Source: Euptelea pleiosperma
Lineage: Eukaryota; Streptophyta; Magnoliopsida; Ranunculales; Eupteleaceae
Length of the DNA: 64,000 nt
Direction: 5' to 3'
Assembly: GCA_035048495.1 (NCBI GenBank)
Contig: CM068542.1
Location: forward strand, 39,151,109-39,215,108
A program made the translations under genes and the position numbers. The notes under the pieces were generated by a model, which saw only the letters and a program-made list of their open reading frames with translations, was not told where the DNA came from and did no database searches. Positions 55,201 to 64,000 of the stretch are shown piece after piece. The first letter of the stretch is position 1. Each line of letters begins with the position of its first letter.

Positions 55201-58200
55201 CACGTAAAACCTTTGTCCTGATACAGGTTTGCATATTGCCTTCTTTGAAGTGAATAATTTCCATAGAACTTGAAAAAACTATGATGCATCTCTTACTTAT
55301 GGTGCTAATGTTGCTGTAGCTATTTTGTTTTGGAAGAACGGATGTTGATCTAGTCTTTGAATTGAATAATTTCCATAGTTTCGATAGACTTGGCTGAATC
55401 AGTCCCAATTGTATTGGTTTTGTTATTGGCTAAATTAAGCAATGAACTGATTCTTGAATTCATGTTGCTGACTTCAAGAATATTGTAGTACATAATTTGT
55501 ACCTTGCTAGAGTAAGTTCTACCCTATTTCTTGTTCTGTTTATAAGGAGCACCTCCATTCTTTCTAAGTGTCTCTTGGCTTGAGTCTGAGGCACACATTA
55601 ATCAACTTATTTTGAACTGTGATTCTAATTGAAGAACATAAGTTTTAAATTTCTTTGAACACAAGACTGTTTTGATATTTGTCAAAGTGCATAGTTTCTC
55701 TTTTGCATAGCAGCATAGATAGATATTCCTAGCATAGCAGATGCTATCACACATACAATCATACTCAATTGGATGGAATTGTTTGATATTAAAGGGGATC
55801 TTCTATCCCCTATCCCTAAAATAACCATCCCCAAACCTTAAAGTGGTGTTCCGTTGCGGCTATCACTTTGTCTGAATAGACTTATTGGGGCATGTGTAAA
55901 CCAATTTTTTAAAGAAACAAAAAAGCTATGATGAATCATTGGTGGAGATTTCCAGCTTGTCCTCAAGAAGCAGGACTGCTGCAACAGAAACAAGATATCC
56001 AATTCAAGCCTAAATGGAGATGAAGAATGGCTGAGCTTATTCTCGTAGAGATGTATGTGAGCCATTTCAGGTGACGATCATGTTGGAGGTGAAGATAGAG
56101 TCTAAGCTATTCCTTGTAGCAAGATGGGTTGGTTGTAAGAAGGTGGCGATTCAGGAACGAGGCAGGAGGTTTGTTGAGGAGTTTTGCTTATCTTTTGATG
56201 ATTGCTCCTGGATTTCTGCCATTTTGGAGGAAGCTTCATCATGGAAGAAAACGATTCCTTTCTGTAAGAAAAGATCTGCAACTGGTCGTATCTTCACCGG
56301 CAATATCCAGAACAATAGAGGGTCCTACTTCCGAGTGGTGGAGTTCACTTTGAAGGGCAGAAACAAAACTCTATGTTTTCCTATGGGGAGAGGGGGTTCT
56401 GGGTGGAGGTGTCTTGTTACAGTGTTGTCTCAGATCTTGGCTCTAGACAACATTTCAATTCAGTGTAAACCCCCGCTTCTCACACAACCTATAGCTTTAC
56501 CCTCAACTCACCGGGTGGCAGGCGAGATTCTATGGGAGAATCACCAACCGGTGATCAGGACGTGGTATAAGGGCGCTGGGGTGGGAGCTTTTGACGTCTG
56601 GAGTTCGGCGGTCATCTGATCAATAGACAAGGCTGTGGCAGACTGGGATGATATATCTCTAGCTATCCAAGGTCTTATTGATTTGGAGTCACCGGCGATC
56701 CTTAGACCGTTGGAAGCATCTTCAAGGGTATTCTCTCCTCATTTAGAGAAGGCTAGACTCTTGTGGGGGCTCGTATCAGTTGCTGTAGGAGGTATCAGGG
56801 TCTCCTTCTCCCCCTGGCCGTCTTCTCTTAACTCCGCCTCTAGGTCTGTTGAGGTTGTCCCTACGTGGATTAGGGTGCGAGTCCTTCCATTGCACCTCTG
56901 GTTTTCCGAGTTAGACAGTCTGTACCCATGTCAGACTCTTAACACCCGTACCTGTATCAGCGCAACGTAATATGACATTTTGTAACAGTTGCATGTTGTA
57001 GTTTAGTCATACATTATGTAGTTGCACTCTCTATTGTTATAGACCATGCATTTTGTTGTTATTATCCTTCGAGAAACTTAAAGGCATACAACTTACCAAT
57101 GAAGCCTTGTTTAAAATTTGACTTTTGTTGTTCTATCATGCAAAATATTATATTTGTAATTTGAAATACATTGTTTCTTTTCATTAGTTTGATTTTAGTT
57201 GCTTGATATCTTACATGTGTAAAACCTGACCGTATGCTTCCTTTTAGGGTCCCCCAGGAACAGGAAAAACACAAACCATCCTTGGACTCCTTAGTGCCAT
57301 TTTGCATGCAACTCCAGCAAGAGTGCAATCTAAGTAAATCTTATGCAAGTTCTATTTGTACAATTTGACAAAAAAAATGCAATTTCTAATGGAATTCATA
57401 TTTTCTTTTTGGGGTTCCATTGTTTGCAAAGATCTTTAATCAAGTATGGAAGAAAGTACAAAATAGGGTAGATTTTGTTCTGTTCTCATATTCAATTTTA
57501 TAATTTGTCATATCGTTTTCTTTTTAATACAGGGGGGGATTGCGTGATCTAAGACGTGGGCCAGAATTACCTATCCATGACAAGTATGTGTGATTGCTTA
57601 CTCCCTTAGTTATTGTGTTGTTACTATTGAAGAATATTTGTGTGGCGGTATGCAAAACGTGCAATATCTGTCTCAGCACGTGATGCTTTTTCAATGTTTG
57701 GATATGCAAGATCAGTTGAAATTTACTCATGACATTTCAGGAGGTTGTGAGAATATTCTTATAAAGATGCATACAATGTTATTTGGAGTAAAATCTGTAT
57801 GTTTTTCCACATTTTTGCAAAAGTCACAAGCTATTATGTTTTTCATATATAACATCAACAATATGCACATGAAATGCACAGACTTTCGTGTTAGTTTCGG
57901 ATAATTCATCCTGTCATTAAAGTTTTTCTGTCACAACATTACTTCAGAAATTGTAGTATCCGCTTTATTGGTAAATATCATATATCTGTCTAGCAAGAGT
58001 GTAATTATAATTGTATATGTAAATGTCATAAAAATTCGATTTGGTCAGCATAGCTTCTGAGGTGTCTTTGGAGGTTTGGCAGATACAATCACTGGAAACA
58101 AGCATCACCTTGGTTATATGATACTAATCCCAGAGACAAAATTATGCCCATTGATGGCGATGATGGCTTTTTTCCAACCACTGGCAATGAGTTGGTAAGT

Positions 58201-61200
58201 TTGTGTAGATTATCCTTTTTATAATGGTTGCCCCATGCCATGCCCCAGTGCTCTATATCTTTTTCTTTTCACTTTCTTGTGCAGAAACCTGAAGTAGTCA
58301 ATTCCAATCGAAAATATCGTGTACGTGTACTGGTTTGTGCTCCATCCAATTCTGCACTGGATGAAATTGTGTTGCGTCTGCTAAACACAGGTAGAAGTTT
58401 ATCTATCATCCACATGGTCCTGCCATCTTTTCATGATACCAATTGAATGGATGCAGTTGGTATTGGTCAGAGAACTCATTATTTATTGGAGATTTTCTAA
58501 CCACCTTGATCGTTTTGAAAAATGTCATGTTTTTATTTCTTCTAGTTACAGATTGCTTTCAGCCAATGTATTAAAACGTGGAGGTAATGGGATGAGTTGC
58601 TTCAATGACCTCAAGGCCTGGAGCATAAGCCTCATGAGCATTCTTTTTTAAACGAATACTAAAAAAGAATTATAGGAGAAGATCGATAAAAAATGATAAA
58701 TATAGGAAAATTATGAAAAAAAATTGATATAATCTGTATGAAAAAAGTATATGTTTTAATTGCTATTACTTTATGATAGCTTATTATGTTAGACTAAGGG
58801 TCAGGTGAAAAACCAAAAAAAAAGAAAGGAAACTAACTGAGTTTTTAAGGTACAACCACCTAAAATTGCCACCACCCGCATACACGAGGTGCACATCTGA
58901 CACATGGCATTAAAAAGTGAAGATAGCATGAGGCATTTGCCTTCTTTTAAGGCCTCAAGGAATGATTCATATAACTCATGAGCGTTTACGCCTTTTTAAT
59001 TAGCCTCAGGGTGCTTTTGGGAAGCCTCGCCCCAAGGCGAGTTTCTAGGTGTAAGCCTCAAAAGCCTTCTAAAACATTGCTTTCAGCCTTGTCCCATCTT
59101 GAATTAGTTTGAGGTCCTTGAGTGAACTCAATGGAATTGATTGATCGTGGTAATTCAAGTGACTCAGTTGATTTTCAAATCACCTTTTCCAAGGTTGTGC
59201 TTTAGTAGATAAATAGATTTAATTTCATCCGTGTCTTAAGAAACCTTGACATTGATTGAGCCTTTGTTCCCCTGGGCCATCATAGTTATGGCATAAGCAC
59301 TTGAAATGGAGTTCAGTGACAGGTGCAGTCAGTATGGCTCCATTCTAAAGTGTGAATAACCAAGGACAAGGCGATGGAAAATAGTTAAGAAATGTCGAGG
59401 AAGTCAGAAAATAGAAAAATATTTAAAATATTAGGTAGTCCGAAGCAAGGGAAAGGATGAATCTTAAGCCAAATGTGATGAAAGTATCTGAGGTTAGGGA
59501 GGGAAAAAAAGGTTGGGTTGTAGAGATGAGAATTTATTGAGGGTGGGGACACTACTAGGCTATAGGATTGATCTAAGGAGAGGATTTTTATTGAGAGAGG
59601 ACATGAGATTGAGAGCGGTGGATAGAGAGGACAGGTTAGGGATAAAGCTTAAACTGGGCTTCTAGTTGTGGGTAGGGCTGCAACTTGGGCGGGCTCAACC
59701 TGAGCCCGACGGGTTGAACCCGACATTTGGTGGGTTGGGTTAGCTCTTTTAGAACTTGGGTTGGGCTTGGGCCAGATTTTTGGTAACCCGATCAAATTGG
59801 GTTGGGTTAGGGTTGAGGCTTGGCCCAACCCGAGCCCGACTTACAAACTATATATATAGGGTCAGGATCGGGGGACAACAATTTCATACAACATTTTTGA
59901 CAACAATTTTGGCGTACTCACATGAAAGATGAATCAATTGCTGATTTTTGGTGAGGATGATCTCCTCACCATATAGATCACCCCTACAAAAAATCAACAC
60001 ATTCTGAAATTTCTAACCCCATGGAATATGGTTTTCAAGTTAACGATAAAAATAGACGGTCCATAATTCTTCAACTTGTAAACCGATCTACGAATATCGG
60101 TTTGATTTGAATTTTTGTGAAGATGATCTCCTCACTATAGAGACCATCCTCGCCAAAAATCACCCCATTCCAAGACTTCTAATTTATGCATTGGCGTGTG
60201 CCAATTTTTGTTGTCAAAAATGTTGTATGAAATTGTTGTCCCCAAAACTATATATATATAGTTATAGTTTTGGGTCAGGATTGGGGGACAACAATTTCAT
60301 ACAACAATTTTGATGTACCCACATGGAAGATGAATCAATAGCTGATTTTTGGTGAGGATGATCATCATATAGATCACCCCTACAAAAAATCAGCTTATTC
60401 TGAAATTTCTAACCCCATCAAATGTGGTTTTCAAGTTAACGATAAAAATAAATGGTCCATAATTCTTCAACTTGTAAACTAGTCTACGAACATCGCATTG
60501 ATTTGAATTTTTGTGAGGATGATCTCCTCACTATAGAGACCATCCTTGCCAAAAATCATCTCATTCCAATATTTCTAATTTACAAATTGGCCGATGCCAA
60601 TTTTTTTTGTAAAAAATGTTGTCCCCCAATCCTGACCCATGAGTTTTACCGACAAATATCCACACTACATTTTGGCAAATGCAGATGTTTGTCCTTAGTA
60701 ACTACAATCTTTGTGTGATATTACCAAATGTCATTGAAACTACATTTTGGCATTTTATGTGATCGGTTGATAGTGAAAATATCGTGTTTTTCTCTAACAA
60801 TTGTTTTTGGTTATTTCTTTAGTGACTTTTATCATGCATTTGAGTTAATGAACTTTTCCGTTATTATGAAAATATCATGTTTTCTTTCACGAGCTTTGGA
60901 AATGAAGTTATGCTATTATTTAATGGTTAGCACAACGGCTATTGTATTGACCGATAAATTATTTTAATATGAAAAAATTCAAATATTTTCAACCAATAAA
61001 AAAATTAAGAAATTGACCAACCAGACTAACCCGACCCAACCTGATAGGGTTGGGTTAGGGTTGGAAAATCTAGGCCTGACCTTGGGTTGGGTTGGGTTAG
61101 GGTTGACCGCCTTTAAGGTTGGGTTGGGCTAGGGTTGACCTCCAACCCGACCCAACCCTCCCGAGTTGCAGCCCTAGTTGTGGGGGTAGTGAAAAAGATT

Positions 61201-64000
61201 GATACAGAGAGATCTATCATGTAGGTGTAAGATTAGTTGAGAGAAAATGAGATTGATTGAGGTGGGTCAAGAGGATAAATTTGGAGTTTCAGAGTCAACT
61301 GTTATTCTTGCGAGTAGTAAAAGAGATTGTAAAATAATATGCCCCTTTCAGACAAATTAAAGTTTAAAAGCTGCAAACTTGTTTTCCCTTCCACCCGTCA
61401 GTTTATTAGAATGTCAACAAAGATTGACTTGCCTGGGCAGACATTAAAAAGCAGCCAAGTTATTTGTGGCTAGGTAGAACTTTCCATTTTTCCATTGGCC
61501 CATGTAGCAACATTGTATTTGGTTTTGTCCATGTGACTGATCTGGGTTGTGATTCCAAGTAACAACTTTTAGCCATTGTCTACAATATATATAGCTTTTA
61601 ACGCTTATATACTTGTTTTATTTCTATGCATCTTTTCTATATTCTGTTGGGAATCCTATGTAGACATGGATTTTTTTTGCAAGGACAGTCTTCAAACCCA
61701 AGGAAACCATGATCCTAAGATTGTTCCCCTATAAAAAAAATCTATATTATATTGCACATCTGATGCAAGACTATGATAACTAGCTAAATGATGAGCTGAG
61801 ACCAAAGAAAACTATTATGGATAATAAAAAATATAAACTTTAACAATCTACCGATCAAAAAAAATAAAAATAAAAAACATAAAATAAATTTAACAATCTA
61901 CCACAAATATTTAAAAAGGCTAGCAAGTAATTAACTAATATTTCTAAGGCAAAGAGATCGCAATCCATCAGTGAAAAACCCTCAATTATCGATTGAAGAG
62001 TCCAATGAAGGACTTCCACTAGCCTAGGGTTCAATCAAAACTTGTATGCTTACTTAATTCCTTTCCAAGATTCAGCAATAAAAAATAGGTTTAGATAGAT
62101 TTCTGGAAGGCTTCCAGGGTTCCGGGAAGTATCAACTGATTTGGGTGGGTCTTGTGCCAAAAGGAGAACTGTTGCTTTTTAGGGTTTGGAAAGGAGAAGA
62201 GGAATTTTGGTAGGGTCGTAGGCTTTATTGGCCCCTATGGGATGAAAGGGGCTGATCTAGGTGATTTTAGGGTTTTGGCCAATCAAAAGGGAGAACACCT
62301 CCTAGTAGGTGCCGCGGGCACCAAAGAGGGAAGGAGTGTGAGCCGCAAGGCTCTAATAGCAAGGGGGAAGGGGGGCGGCTAGGTATGGGATGGGTAGAGG
62401 GGTCGTTGGGTGAAGTTTGGGAATGAGGGTTAGGGTTTAAGATGGGGACGGCTAGGATTTTTAGGTAAAAAAACTGACCAAAAAGAAAAAGAAAAGATGA
62501 AAGAGATTAAGAGAAGAGAAAAGAGAAAAATTACCATGGCTTCACACTAAGTTAGCTTGACTTCACACCAAGAGAGGATGGCTTCACACCAAAATTCCCT
62601 TCACACGAGATTTCTCAAAGAGATTTACTGTCTTTATTCATAATGATAGAATTACATAAAGATGATTTAAATACTAACTCAAATAACCCTAATCTAATCT
62701 GGACCATCCTAATAAACTAATAAGATCTAATGGTCTAAAAAAATACAACTTAAACTAAACAAAATTACAACGAGCCCCTATATTTATGGCTATTTGCTTA
62801 GACACCCAAAACTCCATAAAAATAAAACTAAGTCTAAAAAGCAAATAAAACTAACAACTAACTCCTCAAATGCAACCCACAGCATCTTTCCAATGTGGAG
62901 GCTTCAAGATGCTATTATGCATGGGGGGTCTTCCGCTCCCACGATCATGGAGAACTCAAACTGGGGCCCACATAGTCATCAAAGTACGATGACAAGGGAA
63001 TGGGTCCAGTTCTCCTCCTCCTCTAGTACACTCTAGGGGACGTCCTGATGTCCTCATCAACACCTCATTTTGATAAATAATTCAACTTCCATAGAGTCGG
63101 TGATGTACTAACGAAATTCTATTCATGCTTTCAAATGCATTTACTTGACGTGGATTATGATCCTAAGACTTTATTGTTCCGATGTGCACTCCGTTTTGAT
63201 AAATATTCCAACTTCTATGGCGTAAGTAATGTATTAATGCATATAGAAAAAATAAGAAATAATGTACTAATGCAGTTCTATTCGTGCCTTCAACTGCATT
63301 TACTTGACATGTACTGCAGCTGTACATATAGAAAGCATTCCATGTTTATTTAAGTTTGGTAAATGCAATGAAAAACTTATGGATTTCATCAATCAGAACA
63401 CTGATACTGCATGCATGGTGATTTGGAATATGTTAATAAATAGAGTTTAGCAGTCTCTGTGAAACTATCAAGAGTTATACATAATACACAATACATAGCG
63501 ATTTTCTACAATCTAAGTTCCCCGTACTTGAAAAAATGACCGTGCAAACTGTGTACATGGTTGAGAATGTAATGAAACCTGTCACATACATGCAGAAAAA
63601 TAAAGACACTTTGATTAGTATTTCTTATTAAGCTTTTTACTTGGAACACTCATCAGCTTGAATTTTTTTGGTTTCTCTTGTTTTGATTTGGGAATTATTG
63701 GCAGATACATGGCTGGTTGGTGATGCTAATGTTCATAAGAAATTCTTTAATGACAAGTAGTTGGAACTGTTTAACTTTTAAGAGCTAGAATTTTTGCTCG
63801 TAATTATTAGTAGTAAGAGAAGCTAGTAATTTCTTACTGGTGATTGAAATGCTTGTTCTTGTTCAGTTTGTTGCTTTTGCCCTCTTTTAATATGAAACTT
63901 CTTCCAATGAGAAGAGTTCTCATTGTTATAGTTTTATGTTCAGGTATTCGTGATGAAAATGACCATGCATATAATCCTAAAATCGTGCGAATCGGTCTAA
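52297..64000 (+). CDS. MAA3: SEN1-like helicase, MAGATAMA3 family (5' part)
   Basis: Exons seen: 52297-52392, 52491-52644, 52735-52868, 53481-53690, 54781-54972, 55191-55226, 57248-57333, 57533-57583, 58083-58194, 58285-58390, and 63944-64000 continuing off the window. Together they give 411 codons of an open protein. The N-terminus has '[14 protein letters not shown]' and '[20 protein letters not shown]', typical of MAA3. Residues 275-282 are the Walker A GPPGTGKT, and '[14 protein letters not shown]' (about 372-385) is superfamily 1 motif Ia. The DEAD-like motif II and the rest lie outside. The family acts on RNA/DNA, like yeast Sen1; in Arabidopsis MAA3 is needed for female gametophyte development and pollen tube guidance. 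The exon 2 donor must be GC (52645), because no GT lies before the in-frame stop. Intron 10 is 5.5 kb. Confidence 0.9.
56071..56970 (+). pseudogene. Retroelement ORF remnant in MAA3 intron 6
   Basis: A 300-codon frame runs from 56071 to 56970 with a single in-frame TGA at 56617-56619. Both halves are in the same phase and clearly richer in GC than the surrounding intron. Features such as '[20 protein letters not shown]', '[20 protein letters not shown]' and '[12 protein letters not shown]' resemble N-terminal modules of angiosperm LINE-type or DUF4283-linked retroelement proteins, by pattern only. No reverse transcriptase is nearby, so it is a fragment. Confidence 0.45.
58400..59660. other. 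Intron 10, left part
   Basis: AT-rich intron DNA with a short duplicated text 'cctcaaggcctggagcataa' / 'aggcctcaaggaatga' and several 'aagcctca' words near 58600-59060, typical of an old repeat. No gene. Confidence 0.4.
59859..60246 (+). mobile_element. MITE family B copy nested in the hAT element
   Basis: Starts 'gggtcaggatcgggggacaa' and ends 'ttgttgtcaaaaatgttgtatgaaattg' (partial inverse 'caatttcatacaacattttt' at the left). Shares the whole interior with the next copy. TATA repeats lie on both sides. Confidence 0.65.
60272..60638 (+). mobile_element. MITE family B copy, intact ends
   Basis: The perfect 21-bp inverted termini are 'gggtcaggattgggggacaac' less its last base at the left and its complement at the right end (60618-60638). 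This is the best-preserved family B copy in the window and defines the family's ends. Same orientation as 59859-60246 and only 25 bases from it, so the two may be a tandem duplication. Confidence 0.75.
62490..63060. repeat. Possible LTR-like fragment with 'ttcacac' repeats
   Basis: Four spaced copies of 'cttcacac(c/t)aa' or similar lie at 62540-62608, followed by 'ttattcataatgatagaattac' and 'aaatactaactcaaataacc', a composition often seen in plant LTRs (minus orientation). No second LTR or primer site was found. Confidence 0.3.
63069..63315 (+). repeat. Imperfect tandem duplication, ~125 bp
   Basis: The order 'ttttgataaat', 'caacttc(c/t)at', 'gatgtactaa' / 'aatgtattaa', 'ttctattc(a/g)tgc', 'tgcatttacttgac' occurs at about 63069-63155 and again at about 63197-63315, with an insert in the second copy. 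Non-coding, in intron 10. Confidence 0.6.

Larger units (their letters stand above)
59673..61176. mobile_element. hAT-type non-autonomous element, 1.5 kb
   Basis: In intron 10 of the MAA3-like gene. The ends are 'tagggctgcaacttggg' and 'ccgagttgcagcccta' (inverted). GTTGTGGG flanks both sides exactly (59665-59672 and 61177-61184), the 8-bp hAT signature. The outer parts are repeats of 'gggttgggtt' and 'cccaacccga'. The middle holds two family B MITEs and AT-rich DNA. No transposase frame. Confidence 0.85.

Noticed and set aside
1..64000. CRISPR array, operon or phage-like system
   Set aside because: The many short inverted repeats are plant MITE arms without regular spacing. Genes are spliced and eukaryotic.
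1..64000. tRNA or snRNA genes
   Set aside because: No convincing B-box/A-box pair with a cloverleaf, and no conserved snRNA core was noticed by eye. A tRNAscan-SE and Infernal run would settle this.

Overview
This is nuclear DNA of a flowering plant. Genes are split by many short-to-long GT-AG introns, the proteins encoded match plant families, the intergenic DNA is AT-rich, and small foldback transposons are abundant. Two of the gene products (a CSN8 with a plant-type PCI domain and a MAGATAMA3-type helicase) are diagnostic of land plants. The species cannot be named from the sequence alone.

Layout. 1-4930: repeats, including a ~2.7 kb dispersed element (471-3161). 4930-14100 (+): an eight-coding-exon Alba-domain protein with an RGG tail, with a 5'UTR intron carrying telo-box motifs and an old non-autonomous LTR element in intron 2. 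14100-18300: intergenic, with GATC-rich repeats and a palindromic MITE. 18326-23026 (-): complete five-exon CSN8 (COP9 signalosome subunit 8, 197 aa), whose 3.5 kb third intron uses a GC donor and contains a fragment of plastid 23S rDNA. 23100-27500: a dense cluster of foldback elements. 27648-38144 (+): a 12-exon gene for a very acidic, internally repetitive protein (about 2,716 codons if one apparent 1-nt frameshift is bridged) with a short SAP/LisH-like N-terminus. 40418-40717 (-): a small single-exon nuclear-type protein. 41400-52200: more foldback MITEs, several carrying CACGTG G-boxes, and a second copy of the ~2.5 kb element (45638-48141). 52297-64000 (+): the 5' part of a SEN1-like RNA/DNA helicase (MAGATAMA3 family) with Walker A and motif Ia. 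It runs off the right edge and its introns hold a retroelement ORF and a 1.5 kb hAT-type element.

The genes are independent nuclear housekeeping genes (RNA binding, protein-degradation control, chromatin/mitosis-type acidic protein, RNA helicase), not a cluster with a shared pathway. The most unusual content is the giant acidic gene built by tandem duplication of symmetric phase-1 exons, and the sets of foldback elements with recognisable target-site duplications placed right next to core promoters or in introns. I found no CRISPR, operon or other prokaryotic system, and none is expected here.
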